Positions 24,398 to 37,500 of a stretch of 64,000 nucleotides of DNA are shown one piece after another (position 1 is the first letter of the stretch; each line of letters begins with the position of its first letter). The notes beneath the pieces are model-generated. The model was not told where the DNA came from and did no database searches. It saw only the letters and a program-made list of their open reading frames with translations. The position numbers and the translations under genes are program-made. Origin of the DNA: Polytrichum commune (taxonomy: Eukaryota; Streptophyta; Polytrichopsida; Polytrichales; Polytrichaceae); assembly GCA_950295325.1 (NCBI GenBank), contig OX485806.1:3474001-3538000 (forward strand). The letters are read 5' to 3'.

Positions 24398-27300
24398 TCA
24401 GTTTGCCAATGATACGTCTTCCTTGTTGATGTCTTTATTGAGGAAGTTCTCAATGTACCCCTTCCTGCACACACATCAAGAAGGCCAGCCCCATAAACTC
24501 AAAAATCTTCACTGCCAGATGTTTTTTCTGAATTCAAAGCTCAGAAACATCACATCGATAATAACAGGTGAAAAATAGAGTCAACATTGTAAACAGTTCA
24601 ATAACGTAAGGGAATAAACTGGGGGAAATTTGGAGAAATTTAAGGTGGATTCCCCCGTTTTAAGTGTAACCAGAAAGTCTCAGAGCGCTTCATGGAGGTC
24701 TTCCACACTACATATTTCATTTTTATATAACTCAGAATCTAATCATTTAGTTTGCCACCTAAGGTAGGCATCCCTTATTTGGTTATTTCTCTCACTAGGG
24801 CACCTAAATTTGAGTGGTATGCAATTTGGTGTGCCTCCAAGGACAGATACCAAAAAGACATGTATTTTTAAAAAAATTGGACTGTGTGCTCAGAATATGA
24901 TAAACCATTATAGGCCTAATGGTTAACATAATATTTTTATATTTTTGGGGAGAGGGGGGAGGGACCTATATGACCATTTAATGAGCACAAGGATCGTCAC
25001 TTTGATAATAAATACGATATTCATATGAGCTCCAAAAATAATGAGGAAAGTAGTGGCTGCGGCCTTCATTTGGATTTGTTAAGCATCTTGTACTAATCGC
25101 GTGTTTCTTGTTGTAGGAGAAGTGGGCTAGTTGGAAAAGTAACCATTAAAGACCTATTTACCTAAATGCACATGCACGTCTTTGCTCCTCTCACCACTTG
25201 TGCACTCCCCAAATAGAATCAAAAGAACTCACATGTTTTTTAAGCCTCAGAATAGAAGCAGAAGGAGTTTGCTCCCTACCTATTATTTAGGTCACTGACA
25301 AAAGTGTAAGAAGTGGCAAATATGAAAGATTGCTTCAAAATTGTAGATTTGGTCCCCACTTTTGGTGACTTTACAGTTAACTCTAAGGTCCTTTGACCAA
25401 TATTTAACAAGGAGGCTAACCTGATAGGGTGGTCATCTTGAGGTCGGTTGTACGGAGTCCAAACCGGCTCGCCAACAAACAACCGCATTACCTTTGATAA
25501 AAACAAAAACTATCAGAAAATTTGAGCCTGTCTGAAATAAGGCACCTCTATTAATGTGCACAAAGAGATATTGAGCATCCTCATGACTCTATCATTAACG
25601 ATCTAGAAATGACTGTATACAAATATATACTCCTGCTAGGTGGTCACATGTGATGGCAGCCAATCTAAAGAAATTGCAAATACAGAAACAAATCAAACAT
25701 TATGATAGAACACTTACCAACATGGTAAGAGCCTAAGAAAAAAAATTGAAAGACATTAGAAAAAGAGTTGAAAATTAAAGAGTTCACCCAATACCTTGAT
25801 GTAATTCTCCTCATCAAGTGTAAAACGATGATAACATCCTGCAGGCAGCACAATGCAATCCCCTTTGTGCACCCATATCCGAATCCACTTGTCTTCGGAA
25901 TCACGAATATCAAAGTATCCTGTACATGCAAAACTTGTTTGTGAGTGATATATCCTCAGCACTCCAATTAAGCCCTCCACAGACCACAGATTGATTTCAA
26001 AATTTAATCAACTCATGTCCATTGTTGGTCATCACTCATTTATGTCCTACACCAATGCGATTTATGAGCTTAAAAACAAATGGTTACATAATTTATGCTA
26101 GAAGCACTCTCAAATAACCATCACCAGAGATGAATTCATTGCACTTCCTACATTCACACTTCAACTGAGTCTTATAACTTACCGCTACCATTCAAGCAGT
26201 ACCGGATCTCCTCATCAGTATGTATGTGCTCCTCAAAGAAGTTTTTAATCTTCTGTTCATAATTTTCTAATTTTCCTGGAGAAACCTCAATGACGTCCTG
26301 TTAACCCAAAACAGGCTTGTTAGAACTCAATAACAATATAGCAGGTTGATATTAAAAAAAACGCGAAGACTAGATCCCAAAGGCCATACGCATGAATGCA
26401 GGAGAGTAATTCACCAATTCGCTAAGAAAAGAAGAGATGCAAAATGTAAAGGTCCAGGTTCAACCTACACAATAGTAAAAGGCTAAAAGGACTGCAATCC
26501 TGGTGTTGATACAGTCTATTAAGAAGTATAAGGTGATCACATATTATAAATGCCATCCCAATTCCTACCACTATCTGTCATCACTTTCAGCATTAAAAAA
26601 AGGTTTCATTATCATCTTTGAAGGTAAAAGAACTGTGGTTTCAGTTGCATATTCAAAATCTTACAGCGTATGAGTGCAATGGAAACAACTATTGACATTG
26701 CATAGGACAAAAATCCTCAGAACCTAAATGATACAAAAGTATATGAGAAATTTGACAAGAAGGATGCAGGAAGGAAACTAACATGGTAGTCATAACTACG
26801 ATCCTTTCGAATCTGTGCCAGATCTGGATCGGTCTCATAGTTATCAGCATCTAAGATCCAATGTAGAACACCCAACTCTGCAACCAAAAAAACTCCTCAT
26901 CAGAAAAGTCAATCAGAAAGTCTTTTCATTCAAGACCTTCTCTCAATCCCAAAAGCACAGGACATCCTAAGCTCTTCTGTACAAAGTCCAACCATCACCA
27001 TGCAACAACACCATCTATCCTCATAACGTATTAGTGAAACCAGGACCACGTGATTTGTAAAAGCAGGTTCTGCACACATACTAAGGTAAGCAGGGCCTAA
27101 TACGGCTTGATCAGACACCTATATTTGAGTGGTGCGTGGTTAGGTGCATATCTAAGAACGAACACCAGAAAGACATCATGTGCTTAAAAGAGATTAGACT
27201 ACATGCATGACTTTGTTAGCCATTCTAGACTCAATAGCCATCACATGATCGGGGGGACCTATGTGGCCTACTTCTAGCTCACTGTCAGTGGACTTTGATA

Positions 27301-28523
27301 CTTCTTAATAATTCAAGATTAGCTCCAAAACTTTCTGGGATTGATCCTGGCTTCTTCAAATGCATTTGCAAACACACAAAAAGTGGCCATATAAAGCCCA
27401 TCTACCTTAATGGAACAATTACCATCTGTCTGAGACAGATTTATTTTCTGCCTCTTACCTACCAACAGGGAATTTTGCCGTCTCCATTAAGACCAAGAAA
27501 AAGCATCCATATTGCTTCAATCATTAACAACGCATTATCAATCCACAACGTTCCAGCCTTTTTCGTATTGACTACCTACTGCTCTGCAATTTATTTGAGA
27601 GCCTCTTCAGGTGATTCTCGTGACGTTAAGTTTCTTGGGAACCATCCATCCCAAGGCATTGCAAACTTTCATAAGGGGTACATGGAACTCAGAGAGTAAG
27701 GTAGAAGCGCCCAATTCCAACAGTATCCCAAAGTCAAGCTACGTGTTTCAACATGAACACTAATTATTTTCAAAGTAGCTCAACCATTGATAAAGACTAC
27801 ATGTCAACAATCAACGTTGTCCACTTTCGAGGGGGGCTTTGTAACGACTCTGAATTGCAAATGACTCTTGACTTTCATTGCTCGTATCTAAATCGCACGA
27901 TGTCGAAATTTGATGAACTCAAATGCCTTAGCCTCCTTATGGATCTGCTAATTCCTTGGAAAAAATTGTGAAATATTTTATACATGTTAAGGGTCTCAAG
28001 TGCCCAAAGCGTCCATTAGAGACACTTCTACTCTATCAAGACACACCACCTACCTGCAAGCTTTTCGTAAGAGAGATATTGGGGTGGATCACGATGGTGA
28101 GGCTTCCTTTGGTCTTCCGTCGAGTCATCCATATACCAAGCCTCCATAGCCTGACGTTCCACCTGCAAAAACCAAAACCTTAAGAAATCTCACAGCAATC
28201 GATTTATTATAATTCCTTCCCCGTGGCGGTGTGTGGACACAGACAAACAAATTGACCTAATTCTGTTTCCCACTCTACTATCTACACATCCGATTATGAT
28301 CACCACCCCTCCAAGTAACTTTTACTTCGACAATCTACTCTCTCAAACACACCGCATTCGAGTTCACGTTTAAGAAACCTTAGGATCTCACAACCTCCCT
28401 CCAGAGCTCTACCTTCGATTGCTCTGTTCCGTGGCTCTTGAAAGGCAGGACATAGAAATCAAGAGATCATCATCAATAACTGAGAGTATGCTTTGGTATA
28501 AAGAAACAAACCTTAAGACCCAT
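24398..28523 (-). CDS. ARD: Acireductone dioxygenase, seven exons
   Basis: Exons on the minus strand: 28523-28512, 28162-28054, 26877-26783, 26297-26183, 25919-25795, 25491-25421 and 24464-24398. All have GT/AG borders and agreeing phases, for 197 residues, the usual size of the family. The first coding exon encodes only MGLK. The enzyme oxidises acireductone to 4-methylthio-2-oxobutanoate plus formate in cytosolic methionine salvage. The cupin metal ligands are visible: HIHTDEE (two His and one Glu) in exon 4 and the last His in AGCYHRFTL in exon 5. The ends of exons 5 and 6 carry [20 protein letters not shown]. The start [10 protein letters not shown] and ELGVLHW...[11 protein letters not shown] are family hallmarks. 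Another possible start, Met10 in exon 2, would lose nine residues. Introns carry family-1 repeats (24755-25110, 27115-27310). Confidence 0.95.
24755..25110 (+). repeat. Dispersed repeat family 1, copy in ARD intron 6
   Basis: It contains 'atttgagtggtatgcaattt', 'aagacatgtattttt', 'tgtgctcagaatatgataa', 'gggacctatatgaccattta' and 'tattcatatgagctccaaaa'. This is one of the most complete copies in the window. Confidence 0.7.
27115..27310 (+). repeat. Dispersed repeat family 1, copy in ARD intron 2
   Basis: The words 'cctatatttgagtggtgcgt', 'ggttaggtgc', 'aagacatcatgtg', 'cattctagactcaatagcc' and 'gggggacctat' are in family order; the copy is shortened at its right end. Confidence 0.65.
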
Positions 28524-29640
28524 AGTGTCGGACTCTAAATACCCCTGATGCGGCCTCCTCCTCCTCTGCCGAACAACAACACAAGAAAAACAGACACACT
28601 AACAAGAACCTCACCGAGAAGTTCAGTTGACTACAGACGGTGAAAAATGACCCTCTTCAAATAAGAACAGAAAAATGCTCCTTCCTCGTCCAATCTAAGA
28701 CACCAACCCTTACTGCCTGCGAGGTTCTGGACGTTTCTGGATCCCTGAGACCAGATGAGATGGCGTCTTTCACAACAATCTCAATCTCAAGAGAAGCATC
28801 AAGATGAATGACTCGCTGCACAAACCAGATGAGTCTCCAAGTTATGCTGCGAACTTAAGCTCTATGAAACTCCGACCGACTCGAATGATATGGTAACTCT
28901 TAAGCTATTGCTTCAATTGTAATAAGTGCTTTTTCACCAGACAAACTTCTGACGATGTGCACAGGGTTCGAGAATATGGGAAACAACAACGTCCGCCACC
29001 GAAACTCCTCTGGATTTTCGGGTAATTCCTGGCCTGCGGATGCGTTCGGATATATCCCCTGAAGAGACCAAAGCTTAGGCAGATTCAAGCTTTCCTATTG
29101 GCCGAGACCGGTTTACCACGTCACCTCCTTCCTCCGCCACCTTGGCATATACCTGCGACTGGAGTTCCTCAAGGAAATTCACCACGTGTACTGTCCCCGC
29201 CATTGGCTCCAACCCATGGTGTGTATTCCAGCTCGGTGAGTTTCCCTGCCACGTAGGCGCCTCCAGGCACAGAGGCCTCTGGTACGAGAAGTGTCCAGAT
29301 GCATGCCACGTGCGTGCATCCTTTCCGTTATGAAGTTTGAGGTCGAGGAGAGAGAGGCGTAGTGAAGCCTCCTTATTGGTCGAGACCTGAAGCCACCTCG
29401 TCTTCTTGCTCCGCCACCTGCGCATTTCCTACGGACTGGAGTTGGTCAAAGAGAGGGGGCCGCATGGAAGACCTCTCCAATTGGCCGCAACCCCTGCTGT
29501 ACCTGCCACCTCGGTGAGATTTCTCGCCACGTATGAGGCTCCCGTCACGAGGCCCTGGCTCATTAAGGGCCAGATGCATGCCACGTGGATGCATCGGTTC
29601 CGATGGAGGAGGTTGAGGCTGAGGAGAGAGTAGGGGCCAC
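28524..29640 (-). promoter_or_regulatory. ARD upstream region with a tandem duplication
   Basis: This is the 5' flank of the dioxygenase gene. Between about 29095 and 29600 a unit of about 270 bp is repeated. The word set 'ttggccgagacc' / 'ttggtcgagacc', 'ctccgccacct', 'actggagttcctcaa' / 'actggagttggtcaa', 'tcgccacgta' and 'agatgcatgccacgtg' recurs. Several CACGTG/CCACGT-type words lie here and could be bZIP/bHLH sites, but none is proven. The core promoter is not located. Confidence 0.45.
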
Positions 29641-31599
29641 TAGTCTAGGAGGGGGTACACAAGGTAGGTAGTGGTGAAATGAACACAATGAGTATATTTT
29701 GAGTATCATGTTGTTTTTAGATCCCATGTGTTACAAATTGGTCCATTGGCCTTGTTTTAGGGGGGCCGGAACCCCCAACTTGCAAAACCATTTTCCTCGT
29801 CGAGAATCGAGCTTCAATAACAATGGGCTCAAAATTTGCTTAAGATATTAATGCATGCGGACGAGTCCATGACCCTAAACTTGGAGGCGTGTACTAATTT
29901 TGTACACGAGGCGGCTTGCCAAGGAGTGATAACTGGGTTGACTCTCGTCTCACAACTATGCAACACATGATGACTTGACTTATCCCGCACTTTGAAAACC
30001 TAAAATCTACGAGAGCGTCAACTAATGATGTTCGAAAAGTACACTAAACCAGTCCTATTATTAGAGACCACGTCATTTCTCATGGTGGGAATTAATGTGG
30101 GCCACATTAATTCTCAACCCGTGCATGTTTCCTAGTAGAAACATTGGCGTGGGCCACATAAGTTGTTTTCCTAGTAAATTTATGATATGGGTGATTATTT
30201 TTATTTTATGCTACTTTATCCCGTGATTAATATTCGATGTGTTGATTGAAAGTCTTTATGATGATGTAGTGGAAGATCCAGGGTCTTGGATCCACATTAT
30301 TTCCACCCTCGCTAGAAAACTAACATGGCCCACACTATTTATTTCCATGCTAATTTGGGGGGGGGACGATTATGCTTCATAAATCTAAGTTACTCAATTA
30401 CATGATATGATCTTATCAAAAATGGCAATCAATCACTTTAATTATTTTACCATTATTTTTTATTTTTTTTGGACCGCTTACTTATTCAAGGCATTGAATC
30501 AGCCTATCCAAAAAAATTGGGATCCAACGAATGCCTAAGGAAATTGCATCAAGCTAAACTCCACATTGATATGTGCAATGAGGTTGCTTCTTTACCCCAT
30601 GCAAACTACCTTGGGTCAAAACCATATTACAAAAACTTAAAACTTTGTCTATTCATCCATATACCAACGACAAGAAAAAGAAATTTTGTTTGCTATGCTA
30701 ATAAATATTCAAAATAATGTGGATTGTTGAAAAATTACCGTGGGGCAACATAATTGCACATATATTAGTGTTAAAAGCATCGGTCAAAATGCTTGAAGGC
30801 AAAATAATTTGTTGTGGAAAGTCGGGACACAATAGCTCACCATTTACCGCATCTTGTGAAGATCGAGAAGATCGAGTCTTGCTCTCTCTCTATCTCCACT
30901 ACCGACAAGTCGTTGGAAACAAAATAACAAATTCTCAAAGGAATGTCAAAGGAAGGCAAAATTTGGGGAGGACCCCAGTCGTTCTTTTTGGTTCTTCCTT
31001 TTGATGCAAAACAAACATTTTTTATTTGGAATGTGAGCAAGTTACGACCTTGGCATGTGGTAAGAAAAAATATTTTGTTGAAAGCCCAAGCATACAAAGA
31101 GAGCTTGAAGGAGCAAGTTAGGGTCTTCATGGGTTTGTAGTTAAACACGGTGATGCTACAATTGCTTGGACTATGTATTGTTATCACACATTTCACTTTG
31201 GCTATAAATTGAGAATTTGTATTCAAGTGTATCATTCATTTCAGCTTAATGTGGTTGAGCATATGATATATGTTTCGTTTTATTTGATTCTTGCATTCTA
31301 TCCATTCTATGAACAACTTGTTTGTGCTTGAGTGTATCAATGATTAGTGCTTTACGTGGTTTAGGATTTTACATGCACATTTTTCCTTTAAGCTTGCATT
31401 CTATTCACTATATGGGCTAATTGTTTCTAAAAGGTTGTATCATACTTTCTAGCTAAATACAATTAAGGATTCAAATATATCTTTGTCCATTATGTTTGTA
31501 CCCTATCCACTCTAGAAACTCATTCTTTGTAATCAAGGTAGATATGTATGTGCATTGCCAATGAAAGGCATGGTTTATTCATAGAAATGCTTACATGTA
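29641..31599. other. AT-rich intergenic DNA, nothing recognised
   Basis: No recognisable frame, RNA gene or tandem array. A short G run is at about 30356-30364. Confidence 0.5.
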
Positions 31600-32540
31600 G
31601 GAAATCATAATGCCAACCCAATAGTAGTCTACCTCCCATCTATGAGCTTCCGGGTTCTCAACTTTATCTCCAATAACCTCTTGCAACAAATTCATCCTTC
31701 TTCGATGAAGGAAGTTTGTCAAATGACACAAGATTTGAGCAAGTGTGTGTATTGTGGTTTGTAGCATCAAATAATTTCATCAACCTTGCAATTTTTTTGC
31801 TTCGCGCCTCCACTATCCCACTCCACACTCACCTTATAACATGCATGCATCTTGTTAAATGCATTGATAACATTGCAAGGCACATCGAGGGGTAGCTTGT
31901 TCACCCCAATGTGGCAAAAAAATGAACATCTATGTAGTCATGTACCTTGAATACCCAAGAAGGTATTGAAAGTTGTCATTGTTGTAATTAGAATGTTCCT
32001 GCCAATTCATGTACAATCACGAGTGTTGGAAGATAGAGACATCGTAATAAGAACATGGGTAATCAAGTTCATATACAAAAACAAACCCTCATGTGAGACA
32101 ACCATGGCTTTATTCATACAACACATCTTCTTGCCATCATTAAACCACTTTGAGTGCTCCAAATTGTTCCAAGGTTTTCTTATCTTCACAAGGTACTCAA
32201 ATAAGCACTTTCCACCACATCAAGCTATAGCATATCACCAGCTAGTGCATGCTTAATGTAAGAAGATATGAAAAAACATCATCATTCAATACTGATCAAG
32301 ACTAATTCCATTGAAATGCATCAAAACTAGTGGCATTTTCATGTTTCATGTAGAGAAGGAAGTTGAAGAACTGTTGTTGTAGACACTACTTCACATGGTG
32401 AACAAACAACGTATGAACTTCACATGTAAAACCGATCATGAGAGGCAATGCCTGGCACAACTAATACACAAAGCTCATTAAACTCATGTGAGGTGAAGTT
32501 CGTAATGGTCTTGAAATTTTTAGGTATGACTCTCATGTGC
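31600..32540 (-). pseudogene. PIF/Harbinger (HARBI1-type) transposase relic
   Basis: Read on the minus strand, pieces of a plant Harbinger transposase follow in order across stops and frameshifts: FNFLLYMKHENATSFDAFQW near the N-terminal end (about 32340), HSKWFNDGKKMCCMNKAMVV and HEGLFLYMN (about 32170-32080), LPLDVPCNVINAFNKMHA (about 31900), VSVEW with the acidic residue of the third catalytic position, RLMKLFDAT, and LTNFLHRRRMN (about 31690). The gene is inactive. An upstream in-frame piece, NLKELEHELR, reaches to the Ty3 LTR at 32699, which suggests that the LTR element inserted beside or into this older transposon. Confidence 0.75.
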
Positions 32541-32698
32541 AAAAGACATCATGCACACCGCGGTTGTGATTAACTACACCTTGACCTCCATCCTCTGGCT
32601 CATTTGGATTCAAAACTCCCAAGTGTTGGCACAAACGGCCATCGTTGTGAAAAAAAATCCTCAACTCATGCTCAAGCTCCTTCAAATTTGCATCATTG

Positions 32699-33113
32699 TG
32701 TCACGTGAGGTGACATCGGGGGCTAAGTTACATCAATTTAGGAGTAAATGGACTCCATTAGGAGTCCATGTGTGTTGGGATGAGTAACGGACTCCATTGG
32801 GAGTCCTAGTTAGTTGTTCATCCACTCCATGGATGAACTCCACATAGGATTGGGGTTGTATGGAGAGGAAGGCCTCTTGACTTGCCATTGTTGTCAAGTC
32901 AAGTCTTGTGAGTGTGTTTTGAGAGAGAGAGAGCTTGTTGTTGCTTTCTCATGGCTATGGTGTAGTAGATTATGAGTAAAGCCTTTGCATTCTTTCTCCA
33001 CCACTTGCACTCTTGGATTCTCCCTTCGTGGAGTGAGAGATAGCTTGACTCTTGTGTGTGAATTTTAGAGTTTCTTAAGCTTTGTAAGGAGATATTTTAG
33101 TTTCTTAAGCTTG
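32699..33113 (+). repeat. 5' LTR (left 415 bp seen in both copies)
   Basis: It starts TGTCACGTGAGGTGACATC, itself an inverted repeat (TGTCAC/GTGACA). It matches 42065-42481 at every base except for a GA run of 13 versus 15 nt. The left border is supported because the flanks diverge immediately before TG in both copies. The true LTR may extend further right than 33113. Confidence 0.85.
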
Positions 33114-34537
33114 GAGAGAGAAACCCTCATACTTGACAACAATTGTTCAAATTTTTCATTTTTGGTTGTATTTCTGAGCCAGAATGGCCCAGTAATGAGA
33201 GCAAATGAGTGATACAAGTGTTTGAAAGCTTAGTTTGTCATTTATTGCAACCTTCAAGAAGATTTTGAGAGAAATCTTCCCATTTTTCTTTTGTTGTCTC
33301 TTTGTGTTTTCTTCAAGTGTTGATGGTTGAATCTTGAGATTCCATTTGGTCTCAAGATTCTCAAGTCACATCATTCTTGCTTGCAATTTGTAAAAGCAAA
33401 AGTTTAATTTTTTTTAAATCTACAAACAAACACAAATCAAACTTTAAATCCGATTTTTTTTTAATAATATTTGTTTGAGCTCCGGAGCTCCACGGACACT
33501 CTTGGAGCTCCTGGAGCTCCTGGAGCTCCAATTCTGCACCCCGGGCGGCCAAATCCCGGGCCGGGGCCGGAGACATCCCGGGCCGGGGGCGGGCGGGCGG
33601 CGGCCGGGCCCCACGGCGGGCGGCGCCAGCCGGGCCCCGCGGCCAGGTGGAAGCGGGCCAGGCGGGCGGGCGTCGGCCAGGCCCCACCGGCGGGCGGACG
33701 CCGGCCAAGCCTAGCTGGCTTAGGCCCAGGTAAGCTTGTCTTGCTACAGTTCATTAATTAAGTTGATAATTAAGTTAGTTAGCTTACTTAGTTAATTAGG
33801 TTCGTTAATTAACTTAGTTAATTAGGTTCGTTAATTAACTTAGTTAATTAGGTTAGTTAATTAACTTAGATTAACTTAATTAATTAGGTTCATTAGTTTA
33901 AGTTAATTAAGTTAATTCATTTAGGCTAATTAAGTTACTTAGATTAAGTTCATTAAGTTAATTAATTTTTTTTGTTTTATTTTTTTTTTAAATTTTTTTA
34001 AATAAACCGGATTTTTTATTTTTTTATTTTTTTATTTTTATTTTTAACTTTCACTTTCAAATTTGGCATTTCATTGTCACAAACTTTGAGGCTCAAATTT
34101 GGGGGCATACTAGCTCCGATTGAAGTGAAATTTGAGCCTATTTTGTGTGAAATTTGCCAAGGAATCCAATGGTGTAATTGGATTTTTGATTGGAAGTCAA
34201 AATCATTGCTGAAATTGCTAATTTCAACGCTGATTTTTGTTTATGGGAGCAAATTAACTCCGATTGGAGTGAAATTTGAGCCTAATTTGTGTGAAATCTT
34301 CCTAGGAGTCCATTGGTGCACTTAGTTTGTTGATTGGAGTTCATAATCACCTTGGAAATGAGCCTTTTCAACGCTGATTTTTCATTTTAATTACCAATCT
34401 CAAACCTTTGCACAATTTTGGAATTCTGGGGGCATAAACACTTGGCATTTGGCAAGGGATTGCCATTTAGATAGTCCGCAACAGGTGCAGGTTTCCATTA
34501 CCTTGTAGATAGTTGCAGGTACTCAAGGGATTATTTT
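33114..34537 (+). other. Ty3 leader: GC island, TTAATTAA-type repeats and duplicated block
   Basis: This holds the rest of the LTR and/or the untranslated leader. 33477-33730 is extremely GC-rich and starts with GAGCTCCTG-type repeats. 33757-33965 is an AT-rich array whose 26-bp unit contains 'ttaattaacttagttaatta', with three clear copies near 33803-33880. 34066-34380 is a duplicated block of about 155 bp, each half carrying 'gtgaaatttgagcct' and 'ttcaacgctgattttt'. Frames in the GC island are composition artefacts. Confidence 0.7.
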
Positions 34538-37500
34538 ATGGTGCAAACTAGGAGTCGATATTATCGATCTCCATCACCAGATTACTTGGAGGACGTGGGC
34601 ACCACAAATCTTGAGCCAGAGGTAGATACCAACGAGGCTTTTGAGCCTATTTCGGCGTTGGACACTACTAGTAGGCTTCGGATTTGGAGTGTCGGCACGT
34701 TCGACGACATGGAGGACGATCGCCACAATTCAGTGCGTGATCGGTTTTCAGGTCGAGCTGGGGGCATTTCCTTGCCCGATTGGAAACTCCGGTTTCGTAC
34801 CTGGATTAAGGAGAAACGCCAAAGGTCTTCCAATTTCAATGATTGGTATGCCTTTGAACTTCTGCCTCAACATTTGGAGTATGAGGCACTCCAAACTTAC
34901 GAACGATGGACAGAGGGTCATCAACGACAACTTCGGGAGGTGGAGCAGTATTGGGAGGCCCGGGTTGAACTTATTTCAGCCCTTAAAGATGGGGCGATTG
35001 CTACCTTAGCTCCACCCACCTTAAAGGAGGAGGAATCGCCGGCGGAGTCTAAGGACACGGAACTGGCACTTGGGCCAATGGTGGCTAGCAGTAGCACGGC
35101 AACCCTTTCACGGGTGGCACGTGCTACACAGGCAGCATTGACGGCTGTTGGTCCACCACCTCCGTTTAATCCCCTTACTGAATTTGTCGCACATTTGGAA
35201 GTGGAGTATGGTGGGTTTCGGCGAGACCAGATGCAACGCATCCAGGATTTCCGCCGAGAGAAGGATGATACTCCACGGACCATGTATACACGACTCGCGC
35301 GATTTGCTGTGGAGTCGGGAGGTGTTTTTGCTGAGAGTCAGCTTGTTAAAATCTTTTTGTCTAAAATTGACAAGCGGCTACTTGAGTTGGCATCACCTCG
35401 GATTATCCTCGACTACGAGGGCCGAGCTACGCTTGCACAAGCGTTTGCCGTGGTTGAGAGATGTGATCGGGCTCTTTGCCAACATGATGCCACGGATATG
35501 GTATCTTGGATGACAGAGAGTCCGAAATCAAGAAGAATTGTCACAGCTACTAGAAGTTTAGCTGAGACTCAACCCGTCAAGGAGCAAAAGATTTTGCATT
35601 GTTGGGGTTGTGGAGAAGCTGGTCATTCGAAGAATGATCCCAATTGTCCTAAGAAGAAGAAAACTCAGCCTTTGGGAAAATTCAAGCAAAAGATGGAACC
35701 AGTAAGGGCAGGGGACAATTCTAAGAAGAGACAATTGAAATGTAGCCATTGTGGTGGCACTAATCACGATGTGGATCATTGTTTCCTACTTCATCCTGAG
35801 ATGCGGCCTGCCAGTTATGTCACTGGAAAGTCTCCAAGGGAGCAGAGTCTTGAGGCTAAGGTGGCAGAGCTTGAGCAAAAGCTCAAATCTTCTGCATCTT
35901 TTGCTCAAATTTCTGAGCCGCATGTGGGTGGTGGCACCTCGGGTTCGGACATGTATATGTTTGGAGCAGCTGGAGAGGTGGTGGCGGCGGCTTCTACTCG
36001 CTCACAAACATTGGCAGATGCGGTGGCTTCCACGAGTGGTGGTAGCAACGAGGTGCTACATCCTCGCCATGCCGGACCAGCTGATCAAATTGGTCAAGCA
36101 CGTTTACCTCTTTCATTTGGATTGGTAGACACCACTGTTGTTGGGGCTAAAAACCCTGTACCTTTGAGAGATGGGGATTCCATCTCGAAGGATGTTACTC
36201 AGGCATTGGCATATAAAATTCTCCATATGCCAATTTTCTCGGGTTCGGAGTTTATGGCTTCGGATTTCAAGCCCGCTGCAGTTTTTCATTTAGCTGGGAG
36301 AATGTTAGAAGGTAAGGCGGATTTGCCATCCCTTCAAGTATCCCAAGCTGTGGTTGACGTACCTGTGGCTGAGGAGGTGGAGGACTTAGCCAATTTGCGA
36401 GCGAGTCTTGCGGATGCGGCGATCATTGCTTTTGGTAAGCAAACTGATATTCCGCCAGCATCAATTTCAGCAGTGGATACGTCATTTTCGAATTATGCGT
36501 CGGGAGCGGCATATCTTGCAGACATTTCTGCAAGGCCTGCTCGCGAACGGCATAATTTGCAACCTGGAGTTGTACGGCTGATGAACGACAAATCTTTGTT
36601 TGTCGTTTCACGCACGGATATGCCCACTATCCGTGTTACACCACTGAAAGTTATGATGGATTCCGGTGCTCAACCGGTTATGATTGGCAAAGGACTTGCT
36701 GACAGTCTTGGATTGACGCCAGCAAGCTTGGATCCTTGTCCATTTACTATTGTGACTTCAGTAGGGGGCACTGAACGTGCAACAGGTTACACCAAGGCAC
36801 CTCTACGTTTGATTTTTCATGTGGGGGCAGGGCCTACTTACACTCATTTGTCAATGAAGTGTGTTGTTACTAATGCTACCAACTATGATATACTTGTTGG
36901 TCAGCAAGCTCTTTACCCACTTGGCTTTGGTTTGGATAATTGGACGGAAGAGGCATGGATTAGACCGGGATGGTCCACTGGAGATGGCAGGAAGGTATTT
37001 ATTCCTGTCACATTTGCAGCCACTGCTATGACTATGGTTGCGGAGGCAATGTTTGGTTGCAGCGGTTCAGTTGCAGATTTGCCTTGTGCTCCAGTTTTAT
37101 TGGAGGAAACAATGGACTACACTTGTAATGCGGCAGAACAACAATGTTTACCATCTTTTCAAATTCTTGCTCGACATTCCAAGGATCCACCTTCACCATG
37201 GCGAACTCCTAAGGAGTTATCCGACCATTGTCGACACATTGTAGCGGATTTGGAGCTTGGAGAGGCACCCCCAACTTCATCCTCATTTTCTTTTGCTCAA
37301 CTCATTCGTTGGCAACCATCACCTGAAGGTATTGTCCTTGTGGAGATCTTTGGAGGCATTGGCACAGGTTTGGCGGCAGTGTTGGAAGCTGGAATTACAG
37401 TTTGGCGATATATTCATGTGGACAATGGGTATGCAGCCAACAGAGCCGTCCGACATCACATCCAACAATTGTTGTTGAGATATCCCGCACAATTGTCAGC

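Noticed and set aside
33361-33761. Open frames on both strands of the GC-rich island, up to 115 codons
   Set aside because: Low-complexity Pro/Gly/Ala/Arg translations in all frames, as expected from GC-rich DNA without stops; they lie in the retrotransposon leader.
33114-34537. Primer-binding site complementary to initiator Met tRNA
   Set aside because: No TGGTATCAGAGC-like word was found; the LTR right border is unknown, so no site is called.
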